Positions 1 to 8,560 of a stretch of DNA of 64,000 bases are shown here, piece by piece (within the stretch, counting starts at the first letter, position 1; each line of letters opens with the position of its first letter). Source of the DNA: Puniceicoccaceae bacterium (GTDB lineage Bacteria; Verrucomicrobiota; Verrucomicrobiia; Opitutales; Coraliomargaritaceae); contig JAGYJE010000011.1 in NCBI GenBank assembly GCA_018402305.1, forward strand, positions 37,127 to 101,126, written 5' to 3'. The notes beneath the pieces were generated by a model. The model saw only the letters and a program-made list of their open reading frames with translations, had not been told where the DNA came from and did no database searches. Made by a program: the position numbers and the translations under genes.

Positions 1-381
1 CTCTTCGACCGTAGGTTCCTCAGATTCCTCCGGGAAATTGTCAATAGTGTCGATGCGAACCTTAATCTTATCGCTCACATCAGAGGCATTGTAGCCGCGT
101 TCAACCTCGACTAGAACGGAGCCGAGGCCTTCACCTGCCGTAGCGGTCATTTTTTTAATGCCATCGACATCCTGAATGCGGTCTTCGATAAGTTCGACGA
201 TACCGCTCTCGACCTCCTCCGGCGCGGCCCCCGGATAGGGCACGGAAATATTGACCAAATCGAGGTCCAGCTCAGGGAACAGCTCCAGTTTTATATTGCT
301 CGCGGTGAAGAGGCCAGCGATGATAACGATACCCGCGAGCAGGTTGGCGGCGACGCCGTTTTCGGTGAACCAGCGGATCAT
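1..381 (-). CDS. RND efflux transporter permease, N-terminal part
   Basis: This is the first 127 residues of an inner-membrane RND pump (AcrB/MexB/CusA superfamily); the rest lies beyond the window edge. It opens MIRWFTENGVAANLLAG, followed by a first transmembrane helix and then the porter-domain start with FPELDLDLVNISVPYPGA and PEEVESG, the usual beginning of RND permeases. The ATG at 381 overlaps the stop of the adaptor gene as ATGA, so it is translationally coupled. Order TetR, outer-membrane factor, adaptor, permease gives a full tripartite export operon. Substrate cannot be told from the N-terminus. Confidence 0.9.
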   Translation of the reverse strand, partial: MIRWFTENGVAANLLAGIVIIAGLFTASNIKLELFPELDLDLVNISVPYPGAAPEEVESGIVELIEDRIQDVDGIKKMTATAGEGLGSVLVEVERGYNASDVSDKIKVRIDTIDNFPEESEEPTVEE

Positions 382-1508
382 TCCTCAATGACCTCCACCG
401 GCATGTTTTCGACGTAGTAGGCAATGGGGCTTAGAGCGATGCGGTCGCCGGGCGTCAGTCCGTTCGTTACGATAACTTGCTCGGCATCGCTTTGCGCGAT
501 CACGACGGCCCGCGTTTCCAGGGTATTGGCCTCACTCACGACATAGACTGAATTTGAGCCGCGCAGGGCGTAGCGTGGCAGGACGTAGGCTTCGCTGAGG
601 ACGCGACCTTCGATTTCCGCAGTGACAAATTGCCCACGGCGCAAGGGCTCCGGGTGTTCGGGAGTTGGCTCAAACGGGGTGTCGAGCGCAGCGACCACGT
701 AGAGCAGGCGTGTATCGGGATCAATCGTCGCTTCAATGCGGGCGACGCGTGCGGTCCAGGTAGGCGAGTTCGGGGTATTGGCTTTTTCGAGCGTGATGGA
801 GCGTGGGTCGCGGTCATTTGTATCGAGGCGCTCGGCCTCCCGGGCGGTGACCGGGAGGCGGATCTCGGCGCGGTCGGTAGCGAAGATACGGGCGACTGGT
901 GTGGCTGGGGCCGCGCTGACATATTGACCAAGGTCGGCGGCGGTGCGGAGAACCCGTCCATCGAAGAGAGTGGTGAGCTCGGTGCGGGCGAGGTCGCGCT
1001 CGGCCCGTTTGAGGTTTGCCCGTGCGCTTTCAATGGCCGCTTTTGCCTGTGCGAGCTGTGGCTTGCGCAGGGTGAGATCGCTGGCCTCACCTTGCCCGAG
1101 GGCGGCCCAATCGGCGGCGGCTTGTTCAGCCAAGGCGGCCTCCTGGGCTAGGGCGAGCTCGGCGTTGGCCAGATCGGCGCGGCTTGCAGCGACGGCAGCT
1201 TCGTAGTCGGCCGGATCAATTTTTAACAGAACGTCACCCTTGCGAAAGGATCCGCCGGCACGAAACGCGTCGGCGACTTCGATAATACGGCCGCTGACTT
1301 CGGCGGAAAGATCGGATTCCGTGCGTGGAAGGACAGTGCCTTGGCTCCGGACCGTCAGCTGAACGGATTCCGGCTGCATGGTGAGCACCTTCACGCTGGC
1401 AATGGGGCGCTCGACAGCGACCTCTGTAGCCTCTGGCTTAAAGACGACAAGTAAGGCTGTGGCCCCGCCGGCGGCGAGGAGGATCAGGATGGGAAGCAGG
1501 ACTTTCAT
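378..1508 (-). CDS. RND efflux periplasmic adaptor (HlyD/AcrA family)
   Basis: Membrane-fusion protein of 376 aa that bridges the inner-membrane RND pump and the outer-membrane channel. Residues 1-22 form a hydrophobic anchor or signal. A split lipoyl domain follows (VSGRIIEVADAFRAGGSF, then KGDVLLKIDPADYEAAV), then an Ala/Glu-rich coiled-coil hairpin at about 105-180, the returning lipoyl half (FDGRVLRTAADLGQYVSA) and a beta-barrel plus membrane-proximal domain. Length is normal for the family. It ends in an ATGA overlap with the permease and starts 2 bp after the OMF stop, so all are one transcript. The Ala-rich hairpin and single N-terminal hydrophobic segment fit AcrA rather than CusB. 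Confidence 0.9.
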   Translation of the reverse strand: MKVLLPILILLAAGGATALLVVFKPEATEVAVERPIASVKVLTMQPESVQLTVRSQGTVLPRTESDLSAEVSGRIIEVADAFRAGGSFRKGDVLLKIDPADYEAAVAASRADLANAELALAQEAALAEQAAADWAALGQGEASDLTLRKPQLAQAKAAIESARANLKRAERDLARTELTTLFDGRVLRTAADLGQYVSAAPATPVARIFATDRAEIRLPVTAREAERLDTNDRDPRSITLEKANTPNSPTWTARVARIEATIDPDTRLLYVVAALDTPFEPTPEHPEPLRRGQFVTAEIEGRVLSEAYVLPRYALRGSNSVYVVSEANTLETRAVVIAQSDAEQVIVTNGLTPGDRIALSPIAYYVENMPVEVIEE

Positions 1509-1510
1509 GT

Positions 1511-3004
1511 TTAAAAATCACCACCCAGGGCAAGGTAGAGATCGATACGGTTTTGGAGGATTCTGTTCTCGGCGGCGAGGCGTCGGCTGCGGGCGTTGTC
1601 GGCGGTGCGCTGGGCATCCAGGGCGCTGAGAAAATCGCCCGTGCCCTTGCTGTAGCGTTCCCAAGCCAAGAGTTCCGCGGCAGAAGCTTCGTCGGCGGCG
1701 AGGCGGAGTTGAGCCGCTTCATTGCGGAGGAAATGCTCTGCGGCGAGGGTGGTCTCCACTTCGAGAAAGGCGCGCAGGGCGGCATCGCGGTAATTCGCTG
1801 TTGCCTGGTCGAGCCGTGCGTTGCTGCTTTCGATATTGGCCGCGATACGTCCCCCTTGAAAAATAGGCTGTGCGAGGTTACCGGCAAGGGTCCAGACGCT
1901 GAAATCTCCATTGAGCAGGTTGCCGAAATCCTGGGAGGCGGTGCCACCGGAAGCGGTTAAGCTAATCTGCGGAAGGCGTTCCTTACGGTCGGCGCTTTGC
2001 TCGCGCTCTGCGGCAGCGAGTTGACGTTCGGCCGCGATGAGGTCGGGGCGGCGTTGCAGAAGATCGGCAGGGATGCCTGCGGGGACTGTTTGCGGTAGGT
2101 CCGGAAAACTGGCCTCGGATTGCAGAGTAGCGGATGGATAGCGGCCGAGGATGTTTTCGAGCGTGCGCACGCTCTGGTCGAAGGCGGACTGGCGGGCGCT
2201 GACATCCGCTTGGGCGGAGGCGGCTTGCGTGCGAATGCGGCGCAGGTCAAAGCCTTCAGAGAGACCACGCTGGAAACGCGACTCGATGGCATTCTGGTTG
2301 TCGCGGTAGGCCTCGGCGGTGCGTTCGGCGAGAGCGAGTTGCTTGCGTGCTTCAATAAGGTTGAGCCAGGCCTTGGCGGTTTGAGCGGCAAGCGAAAGTC
2401 GGACGGCGGCCAAATCTGCCTGACTCGCTTCCACCCGGGCGAGGGCGGCGGACGTTCGGTCGCGCAATCGGCCCCAAAGGTCGAGTTCCCAGCTCAGGTT
2501 GAGTGCGAGATCGTAATTTTCAAAGATGACGCCACCGGTCGAGGTGGGGCCGAAGGTGCTGATTTTTTGGCGGTTCCCGTTGAGGCCTAATCCGGCGGTC
2601 GGTAGGCGGTTGGCGCCCGCGATCCGGGCTTCGGCGATGGATTGGGCGAAGCGGGCAGCGGTTGCTTCCAGCTCCGGGTTTTGCTCCATGGCTTCGATGA
2701 TGAACGTCGTCAGCTCCGGGGAATTCAGGTCGGACAACCAAGAGGTGGGGTTTGCCGGTGCCGATTTGGTGGACCACACTTCGGGCGTTTCGATGGCTGG
2801 CAGTGCGCTAGATTCCGGCGAGGAGGCGCAGGCGGTGAGGAAAAGAAGGGAGAACAGAGGCGCTGTGAAACACAGCCCGGAACAAACCCAAGCTACGGGA
2901 TTGAGAGCCCCTTCCCATGAGTCGGGTGAGGGGTGCGGACCGGGCTTCCGCACGGCGACTGCGTGGTGCCTCGGGTTTGCTCTTAACTGTGTTTGAATGG
3001 TCAT
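1511..3004 (-). CDS. outer-membrane efflux lipoprotein (NodT/TolC family)
   Basis: Outer-membrane factor of 497 aa that forms the exit duct of the adjoining RND pump. Two OEP repeats are visible: a first half around the LAAQTAKAWLNLIEARKQLA helix and a second around RRPDLIAAERQLAAAERE, the typical NodT linker. A lipobox (LLFLTAC, Cys at about residue 59) predicts a lipid-anchored N-terminus. The start at 3004 overlaps the TetR stop as ATGA, which supports it. That start leaves a 40-residue basic, Pro-rich lead before the hydrophobic segment, unusually long for a lipoprotein signal; part of it (HPSPDSWEGAL) resembles a translated dispersed repeat rather than native protein. Confidence 0.88.
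   Translation of the reverse strand: MTIQTQLRANPRHHAVAVRKPGPHPSPDSWEGALNPVAWVCSGLCFTAPLFSLLFLTACASSPESSALPAIETPEVWSTKSAPANPTSWLSDLNSPELTTFIIEAMEQNPELEATAARFAQSIAEARIAGANRLPTAGLGLNGNRQKISTFGPTSTGGVIFENYDLALNLSWELDLWGRLRDRTSAALARVEASQADLAAVRLSLAAQTAKAWLNLIEARKQLALAERTAEAYRDNQNAIESRFQRGLSEGFDLRRIRTQAASAQADVSARQSAFDQSVRTLENILGRYPSATLQSEASFPDLPQTVPAGIPADLLQRRPDLIAAERQLAAAEREQSADRKERLPQISLTASGGTASQDFGNLLNGDFSVWTLAGNLAQPIFQGGRIAANIESSNARLDQATANYRDAALRAFLEVETTLAAEHFLRNEAAQLRLAADEASAAELLAWERYSKGTGDFLSALDAQRTADNARSRRLAAENRILQNRIDLYLALGGDF
2905..2960. repeat. putative dispersed repeat inside OMF signal-peptide coding region
   Basis: GC-rich stretch with the pattern CCCCTTCCCATGAGTCGGG, GAGGGGTGCGGAC, read on the minus strand as Pro-His-Pro-Ser-Pro-Asp-Ser-Trp-Glu-Gly. 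It lies in frame between the coupled start codon and the hydrophobic core of the lipoprotein signal. Words of this kind recur as intergenic repeats in many genomes. No second copy was found in this window, so the assignment rests on its atypical position and composition. Confidence 0.3.
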
Positions 3005-3657
3005 CCCTGTTGAAATCCCGCGACCGTGAAATCGGTCAATTCGCGGAGGATTCTATCGGATTCGGAGTGGTTGAGCTTACCGCCGGAGATTGCTTCAAGG
3101 CAAACCTGGTCAATGAGCGTTCCAATCATCGTGTTAATGGAGAGGAAGAAACGATATTGGAGCGTTGTCTCATCCAGGCTTGGACAACTACGGCGAAGTT
3201 CGGACATAAATCGGCAGGAGAGTTCTTCGAAAAACTCCCGGTGTAGATTACGGAGTAAATCGGCAGGCTCAGCGAGGGCACGGCCGATAATCTGTGTCAG
3301 TGTAGTCCCTTCGGGAGAAGGGTTTTTACTGCTCAAAAACATCGGCCGCAGCAGCGCATTGAAAATTTCCGGAAGGGGAACCGGGTCTGGGCTGTGAGCG
3401 GCGATGGATGCATCCAGCAGGCGGAGGCGCGCCACATTAATCGGCTCAAAGCGCTCCCGGATGATGGCGCGCATAAGGTTCGACTTGGAGCCAAAGTGGT
3501 AATTGACCGCCGCCAGGTTGACTTTAGCTTCGCGCGTGACTTCTCGCAGGGTCATCGCGCGGTAGCCGCCACGGGCGAAGATTCGTTCGGCGGCATGGAG
3601 AATGCGCACCGCCGTCTGTTCAGCCGTCGGGCTTTTGGTTATTTTCGATTGGGGCAT
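3001..3657 (-). CDS. TetR/AcrR-family repressor (CecR-like)
   Basis: 218-aa regulator. The N-terminal helix-turn-helix is plain: AVRILHAAERIFARGGYRAMTL, then VTREAKVNLAAVNYHFGSKSNLM, with the NYHFGSK signature of TetR recognition helices. The C-terminal 150 residues form the all-helical ligand and dimer domain; the overall look is closest to the CecR/YbiH group. It is the first gene of the efflux operon and overlaps the OMF gene by ATGA. A near-perfect palindrome begins right upstream of its start codon, so autorepression relieved by a pump substrate is the likely logic. The inducer is unknown. Confidence 0.9.
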   Translation of the reverse strand: MPQSKITKSPTAEQTAVRILHAAERIFARGGYRAMTLREVTREAKVNLAAVNYHFGSKSNLMRAIIRERFEPINVARLRLLDASIAAHSPDPVPLPEIFNALLRPMFLSSKNPSPEGTTLTQIIGRALAEPADLLRNLHREFFEELSCRFMSELRRSCPSLDETTLQYRFFLSINTMIGTLIDQVCLEAISGGKLNHSESDRILRELTDFTVAGFQQG

Positions 3658-3679
3658 GTTTCAAACAATTGTTTAAAAC
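3658..3679. promoter_or_regulatory. palindromic TetR operator
   Basis: A 22-bp palindrome with one mismatched pair, centred on the perfect 12-mer AAACAATTGTTT (3663-3674) and flanked by GTTT and AAAC arms. It abuts the TetR start codon at 3657 and lies in the divergent region towards the dehydrogenase gene. Shape, length and AT-rich core fit operators of TetR-family efflux repressors. Binding is inferred. Confidence 0.75.
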
Positions 3680-3828
3680 GCTGAGGAGGTCAACTGAGGT
3701 TTTCGGTTTTCGAAGCCAGTAATATTGCCTTGCAGCGAGCGGCAAAAGTTCCTTTGAGATCGCGTTGATTTATTCAAGACTTTGATTCTCGCCTTGTCTG
3801 TTCTGCGGAGGTGGGTTTTCCTGTTTGG

Positions 3829-4755
3829 ATGATGGATCAATCAAAAATACGCTGTGGCGTGGTGGGCACGGGTTATCTTGGGCAGCATCACGCACGGATC
3901 TATGCGGCGCTGGAGGCCTGCGAGCTGGTCGGCATCGTGGAATTTGACGACGCACGGGCATCCGGGATTTGTGAAAAATATGGCTGTCAGCGCTTTGACA
4001 CGGCGGCAGCTCTGGCAGCGGAGTGCGACGCGGTCAGCGTGGTTGTGCCGACGGACAAGCACTGCGAAGTGGCGGTGCCGCTGCTGGAAGGCGGCTGCCA
4101 CCTGCTCATTGAGAAACCCCTGTGCACCAGTCTCGACGAGGCGGAATTAATTTTGGCGGCTGCCAAACGAAACGGCTGCATTGTGCAGGTCGGTCACATC
4201 GAGCATTACAATCCGGTGATGGGCTATTTGGAAAATGCGGTGAATCAGCCCCAATACATTACGGCGGATCGGCTGGCACCCTTCAACCCTCGGGGCACCG
4301 AGGTGGGTGTGGTATTGGACTTGATGATACATGACATCGGCGTGATACTTGCCCTGGTGAGATCACCGGTCAAACAAGTCGACGCGGTCGGGGTCAACGT
4401 GCTCTCGAACTCGGAAGATATAGCCAACGCGCGCATCACCTTTGAAAACGGCTGTGTGGCAAATATCAATACGAGCCGAGTCAGCCAAAAGAAGGTGCGG
4501 GAGATACGGGTGTTTCAGCCGCAAAATTATCTATCGCTCAACTTCCAGGAACAGAGCGGGCACTTTCTACGGAAAGAGGGCGCGGAGCTTGTGCGGGAAG
4601 AAATTCCGATTGAGAAAGACGAGCCCCTCAAGCTTGAGCTGGAGTCGTTTGTCGAGGTCGTGCGTGCGGCGGGCAAGCCCAAGGTCGGTGCAGAGCTAGG
4701 GAAGTCGTCGCTTGAATTGGCAATCCAGATCACCGAGCTGATCCACCAAAAGTAG
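3829..4755 (+). CDS. Gfo/Idh/MocA-family NAD(P)-dependent oxidoreductase
   Basis: Sugar-type dehydrogenase of about 308 aa. The N-terminal Rossmann fold shows GVVGTGYLGQHHARIY, followed by the EKPLC motif carrying the family's catalytic lysine and a DLMIHDIGV segment with the catalytic Asp/His. It is directly upstream of lpxB (51 bp gap, same strand). Gfo/Idh/MocA genes next to lpx genes are known in several phyla, and GnnA of Acidithiobacillus and Leptospira belongs to this superfamily and oxidises UDP-GlcNAc for diamino lipid A. No GnnB-like aminotransferase is seen here, so a GnnA role is only a hypothesis. Start is uncertain: GTG 3811, ATG 3829 or ATG 3832; a GGAGG at 3807-3811 fits none perfectly. 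Confidence 0.8.
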   Translation: MMDQSKIRCGVVGTGYLGQHHARIYAALEACELVGIVEFDDARASGICEKYGCQRFDTAAALAAECDAVSVVVPTDKHCEVAVPLLEGGCHLLIEKPLCTSLDEAELILAAAKRNGCIVQVGHIEHYNPVMGYLENAVNQPQYITADRLAPFNPRGTEVGVVLDLMIHDIGVILALVRSPVKQVDAVGVNVLSNSEDIANARITFENGCVANINTSRVSQKKVREIRVFQPQNYLSLNFQEQSGHFLRKEGAELVREEIPIEKDEPLKLELESFVEVVRAAGKPKVGAELGKSSLELAIQITELIHQK

Positions 4756-4806
4756 GATGAACGGCTCGCTGCGAGTTTGACTGTAGGCTCCGAGACATAG
4801 CCAACC

Positions 4807-5982
4807 ATGACCGACGCTGCACTAGTGACCACGAACTTCCCCGAGCCTGTAGACGGGCGGCCGGATTTGCTGATTATTGCAGGGGAGCATTCAGGCGACG
4901 AGCATGCGGCGGTTTTGCTGGCCGATCTGCGCCGGATGCATCCCGAGCTCAAGGTGGCCTGCCTCGGCGGTGTTGAGTTGCAGGCAGCGGGGGCGCAACT
5001 GCTCTATGACCTGACGGCGGTGTCCATCGTGGGATTCGTCGAAGTGGTGCGGCATTATCGTTTTTTCAAAGGAATTTTTGAGCGGACGCTTGACTGGATC
5101 GAGCGCTACCAGCCCCGGCATATTTGTTTCGTCGATTACCCCGGATTTAACCTGCGGTTGGCGGAGCAACTGGCGGCGCGCGGGCTGAGTAAAAAGGGCG
5201 GCGGTGCGATTGGGCTGAGTTATTATGTGAGCCCGCAGGTGTGGGCCTGGAAGGCAAAGCGGCGCTTCAAGATGGCCGCGCTTTTGGATCGGCTCGGGGT
5301 GCTATTTCCCTTTGAGGTGGCGTGCTTTGCGGATACGGACCTGCCCACAGAATTTGTGGGGCACCCGTTCGTGCGTGCCAGTTGGCGCCCGCCGTTTCGA
5401 TACGAGGCGGCGGCACCGGTCCTGCTGCTTCCGGGGAGCCGCAGCGCGGCGGTGGGGCGAATTTTTCCGCTTCTTTTAGCTGGTTTTCGGCAGGCGAAGC
5501 AGGCCAGGCCCGATTTGAAAGCGACCGTTGTCTATCCCAGCGCGCCGATACGCGCGCTTCTGGAGACGATCTTGCAGGATCATGCGGATCTGGCGGCGAG
5601 TATCGAACTGATTCGCAACGGCAGGGAAAACTTGTCGGCCAGCGCGGTCTTGATGAGTTCCGGCACAATGTCGCTGGCCTGTGCACTTTCGGCGATTCCC
5701 GGGGCCATCACTTATCGACTGAATCCCATGAGCTACTGGCTGGGGCGTGTCCTGATCAAGGTCAAATACATCGGCATCGCTAACTTGCTATTAGACCGAC
5801 CGCTGCACCCGGAGTTTATTCAAGGGGCGGCGAGCTCGGGAAAACTCAGCGAACAACTTTTACGCGCACTGCAAAGCCGGGAAGCCCAAGAGGAGGCGGC
5901 GGCCAGCGCCGCCGAGTTGCGTGAATTGCTGCACGCAGGGAGTGACGCGAGCGCAGCGAAGTGGCTGGCGAAGGGATTGTGA
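4807..5982 (+). CDS. lpxB: lipid-A-disaccharide synthase
   Basis: Glycosyltransferase (GT19) of 391 aa that joins UDP-2,3-diacylglucosamine and lipid X into the lipid A disaccharide at the inner face of the cytoplasmic membrane. Seen: the opening motif LLIIAGEHSGDEHAA, CFVDYPGFNLRLAEQL, YYVSPQVWAWKAKR, LGVLFPFE and VGHPF, all conserved LpxB blocks, then LLPGSRSAAVGRIFPL and a C-terminal YRLNPMSYWLGR segment. Length is normal. It follows the Gfo/Idh/MocA gene with a 51 bp spacer and probably shares its transcript. With kdsA and the LptF/G gene in this window it shows a classical lipid A envelope. Confidence 0.95.
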   Translation: MTDAALVTTNFPEPVDGRPDLLIIAGEHSGDEHAAVLLADLRRMHPELKVACLGGVELQAAGAQLLYDLTAVSIVGFVEVVRHYRFFKGIFERTLDWIERYQPRHICFVDYPGFNLRLAEQLAARGLSKKGGGAIGLSYYVSPQVWAWKAKRRFKMAALLDRLGVLFPFEVACFADTDLPTEFVGHPFVRASWRPPFRYEAAAPVLLLPGSRSAAVGRIFPLLLAGFRQAKQARPDLKATVVYPSAPIRALLETILQDHADLAASIELIRNGRENLSASAVLMSSGTMSLACALSAIPGAITYRLNPMSYWLGRVLIKVKYIGIANLLLDRPLHPEFIQGAASSGKLSEQLLRALQSREAQEEAAASAAELRELLHAGSDASAAKWLAKGL

Positions 5983-6057
5983 AACGTTTTTGGGTTTCGC
6001 GCTTCGGAGGGTGTGTGTCCTCACGCACCGGTTCGGCATCGTTTTGGTAACTGAAAC

Positions 6058-6112
6058 AGCGGGTGGGGACCCGTCTTCGCCACATGGGCTACGCCGGACT
6101 ACGGCACCCGCT
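6058..6112. repeat. inverted-repeat element after lpxB
   Basis: AGCGGGTG at 6058-6065 and CACCCGCT at 6105-6112 enclose a GC-rich segment in the 138-bp gap between the convergent lpxB and ferredoxin genes. A transcript could fold into a hairpin, but no T-tract follows on either strand, so it looks more like a dispersed repeat than an intrinsic terminator. Confidence 0.45.
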
Positions 6113-6120
6113 CTCCGTAT

Positions 6121-6381
6121 TTATGCGTCGACGACGACGTCGGCATCGCCCTTGGGCTGGCAGCAGCAGAGGAGGGCGTTGCCTTCTTCCGGTTCGCCGG
6201 TGTGGCCGTTGGGATACTCGACCTCGCCGGAGACGATGGGTTGTTGGCAGGCGGTGCAGTTCCCCATGCGGCAGCCGTAGTCGAGATCGAGATCGTGCGC
6301 TTCGCCGAGTTCAAGGATACTTTCTTCGTCGCCGGTCCAAGGAGCGGTGACGCCGGATTTTTGAAATATGATGTTAGGCAT
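6121..6381 (-). CDS. plant-type [2Fe-2S] ferredoxin
   Basis: 86-aa electron-transfer protein. The cluster pattern is Cys37-X4-Cys42-X2-Cys45 ([14 protein letters not shown]) and a final Cys in [10 protein letters not shown] (72-74), as in plant-type ferredoxins and the ferredoxin domains of oxygenase reductases. The ATG at 6381 gives a normal N-terminus ([11 protein letters not shown]); an upstream TTG at 6432 adds 17 residues without family support. It lies downstream of the DEAD-box helicase gene with 47 bp between and may be a stand-alone unit. Partner proteins are not apparent. The three adjacent Cys residues near the end are unusual, but only one is needed as ligand. Confidence 0.85.
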   Translation of the reverse strand: MPNIIFQKSGVTAPWTGDEESILELGEAHDLDLDYGCRMGNCTACQQPIVSGEVEYPNGHTGEPEEGNALLCCCQPKGDADVVVDA

Positions 6382-6428
6382 GACAGGGAGACAAATCAGA
6401 GCTGCCGGGAATGCAAACCGTTTAACGC

Positions 6429-8036
6429 TCAATCCGGCCGCTTAAACCGACGGGCTGGCTTCTTCTCGCCGCCGCTTTCACTGCCTGGGTTGCCTTTAAA
6501 CTTGGCTCCGGCGATCTTGCTTTTTGTTTTGAACGGGCGTTTTGGTTTACCGGCACCGGCGCTCCATGAGGGCTCGCCGCCTCCGGCGTCATTCCCGCGC
6601 TTTTTGTAGCCGCCACCGCCGCGTTGTTTGAAGCCGCCTTTTCCCTTAAAGCCGCCCTTCTTTTTGCCGCCGCCGGGACCGCCGCCTTTGCGTTGGGGGT
6701 TGGGGTCGAAGGCTTCGTTATCCTCGGCGATGTTTTCGCCGTCGCGGCCTTCGCCGCTGCCGAGGAGGTCGAAGAGTGCGCTGGCGATGTCTGTGGGCGT
6801 GTGACCGACGTCGAGGAGGCGGTCCACCAGATCGTCGTGTCGCTTGAACGAGCCCGCCTCTAGAGTCTCGCGGACCTGGTTGAAGACCTTATCTGCCTTG
6901 CGCCCTTCCACATCCTCCAAGCTGGGGATGGGCATGCGGCGCACGACTTGGCGCGTATAGCGCTCGATGGCCTCAAGCCGGTAGATGTCGCGCCCGTAAA
7001 CAAAGGTGACCGATTTGCCCGAGCGGCCAGCCCGGCCGGTCCGCCCGATGCGGTGCACGTAGTCTTCCGGGTCGTGGGGGAGGTCGTAATTGAAGACGAT
7101 GTCCACATCATCAATGTCAAGGCCGCGGGCGGCCACATCGGTTGCCACGAGGAGCTCGACGGAGCCGTCCTTGAAGCGCTTAATGACACGCTCACGATTG
7201 GCCTGTGTAATGTCACCATGAATACGGTCGGCTACGTAGCCCCGGGCGGAGAGGGCCTCCGTGGCATCTTCGACCATTTGCTTGGTATTGCAGAAGACGA
7301 TGCCCCGCGGGTTGGTTTCGAGGTCAAGCAGGCGGCAAAGCACTTCCACCTTGGAGCGGTTGCGTACCTCGTAGTAGGTCTGCTCAATCGTATCGACTGT
7401 GAGCGACTTGCGCTCGATGGAAATCGGCTTGGCGTTGCGGCTAAAGGTTCTTATCAGGCCCTCGACGGCTTTGTTCATCGTCGCCGAGAAGAAAAGAGTC
7501 TGCCGGTCTTCCGGCATATCACCGAGGATGATCTCCATGTCTTCGCGGAAGCCCATGTCGAGCATGCGGTCGGCCTCATCGAGAATGCAGAGGCGGATCG
7601 AGTCGGTGCGCAGCGTCTTGCGGCGCAGGTGGTCCATGACACGACCGGGCGTGCCGACCACGATGTGGGCACCCTTGCGCAGAGCGCGCATCTGGCGGTC
7701 GAGCGGGGCACCCCCGTAAACGGGCACCGCGACCAAGCCCCTCAGGCAGGCAGCCAGGCGATGAATTTCCTCGCAAACCTGAACGGCCAGCTCGCGGGTG
7801 GGGCAGAGCACGAGAACCTGAGTCTCATTGCGCTCGATCTCAATGAGGTTGAGGGCGGGCAAGCCGAAGGCGGCCGTTTTGCCCGAGCCGGTCTGGGAAA
7901 GGCCGACGATGTCGCTACCGGAGAGGGCGACTGGGATGGTTTCGGCCTGGATCGGCGAGGGGGATTCGTAGCCGAGGCGCTCAATGCCCTCGATGAGTTC
8001 CGGGCGCAGCCCGAGGTCGGTAAATTTTGTGTCCAT
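6429..8036 (-). CDS. DEAD-box ATP-dependent RNA helicase
   Basis: RNA helicase of about 535 aa. Motifs in order: Q motif ([15 protein letters not shown]), I ([12 protein letters not shown]), Ia (PTRELA), TPGR, II (LDEADRML), III (FSATMN), IV-VI with [13 protein letters not shown] and [13 protein letters not shown]. After the core comes a CsdA/DeaD-like helical segment and a tail of about 95 residues rich in Gly, Lys and Arg, typical of RNA-binding tails that aid ribosome assembly or cold growth. The ATG at 8036 ([14 protein letters not shown]) matches the usual family start; an ATG at 8069 would add 11 residues. The close relation to csdA/deaD is likely but the exact paralogue is not settled. 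Confidence 0.92.
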   Translation of the reverse strand: MDTKFTDLGLRPELIEGIERLGYESPSPIQAETIPVALSGSDIVGLSQTGSGKTAAFGLPALNLIEIERNETQVLVLCPTRELAVQVCEEIHRLAACLRGLVAVPVYGGAPLDRQMRALRKGAHIVVGTPGRVMDHLRRKTLRTDSIRLCILDEADRMLDMGFREDMEIILGDMPEDRQTLFFSATMNKAVEGLIRTFSRNAKPISIERKSLTVDTIEQTYYEVRNRSKVEVLCRLLDLETNPRGIVFCNTKQMVEDATEALSARGYVADRIHGDITQANRERVIKRFKDGSVELLVATDVAARGLDIDDVDIVFNYDLPHDPEDYVHRIGRTGRAGRSGKSVTFVYGRDIYRLEAIERYTRQVVRRMPIPSLEDVEGRKADKVFNQVRETLEAGSFKRHDDLVDRLLDVGHTPTDIASALFDLLGSGEGRDGENIAEDNEAFDPNPQRKGGGPGGGKKKGGFKGKGGFKQRGGGGYKKRGNDAGGGEPSWSAGAGKPKRPFKTKSKIAGAKFKGNPGSESGGEKKPARRFKRPD

Positions 8037-8245
8037 AGTATCGTGTAGAGTTGCCCGTTGACCGGACATTTACCGATACTTGAGCGCGTGGTGGGCCTGA
8101 CTGTTTCGTAGAAGTCGCTGCCCGAGTGAGGCGGAGGGCTTTGACAGGTCGTGACGGCATGACAAGGTTAAAGTTGATGCCGGTTCCGATGATTCCAATA
8201 TGCACTCTTGTATTTAGGGGAAATCAGCGCTAGCCTATCTGCCTT

Positions 8246-8560
8246 ATGATCGAACTCGTGAAAAAAACCATGTTGGCCGGTATCGGTATCGGAGTCGTGA
8301 CGAAGGATAAGGTTCTGGAGTCACTGGATGAATTAGTGGAAAAGGGCAAGCTGACGAAAGACGAAGCGGTTGCCATGTCTGATAAAATCGTCGAAGAAGG
8401 GCAGGCGGAGACCGAAAAAGCGAAGGTCGAGGCCAGTAAACTCTTCAACGAGATGCTGCATCGGGCGAATGTTGTAACGAAAGACCAGTATGAGGCACTG
8501 GCTGCCAGAGTCACGGCTCTGGAGGGAAGGCTTCATAAGGAATTTCCCAACGGGGAATGA
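8246..8560 (+). CDS. phasin-like small coiled-coil protein
   Basis: 104-aa acidic, Lys/Glu-rich protein. An N-terminal stretch (MIELVKKTMLAGIGIGVV) is amphipathic; the rest is predicted helical, with DELVEKGKLTKDEAV and a coiled coil ending EALAARVTALEGRL. This resembles the short phasin/PhaF-type helical proteins. Its stop overlaps the start of the UbiB-family kinase gene as ATGA (8557-8560), so the two are made together. Small proteins of this type preceding an AarF/UbiB gene suggest a shared membrane or lipid-linked role. No PHA synthase is seen in this window, so granule binding cannot be claimed. Confidence 0.7.
   Translation: MIELVKKTMLAGIGIGVVTKDKVLESLDELVEKGKLTKDEAVAMSDKIVEEGQAETEKAKVEASKLFNEMLHRANVVTKDQYEALAARVTALEGRLHKEFPNGE

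Noticed and set aside
6948..8048. 366-aa plus-strand frame across the helicase gene
   Set aside because: Antisense shadow of a well-conserved DEAD-box gene with high-GC third-position bias.
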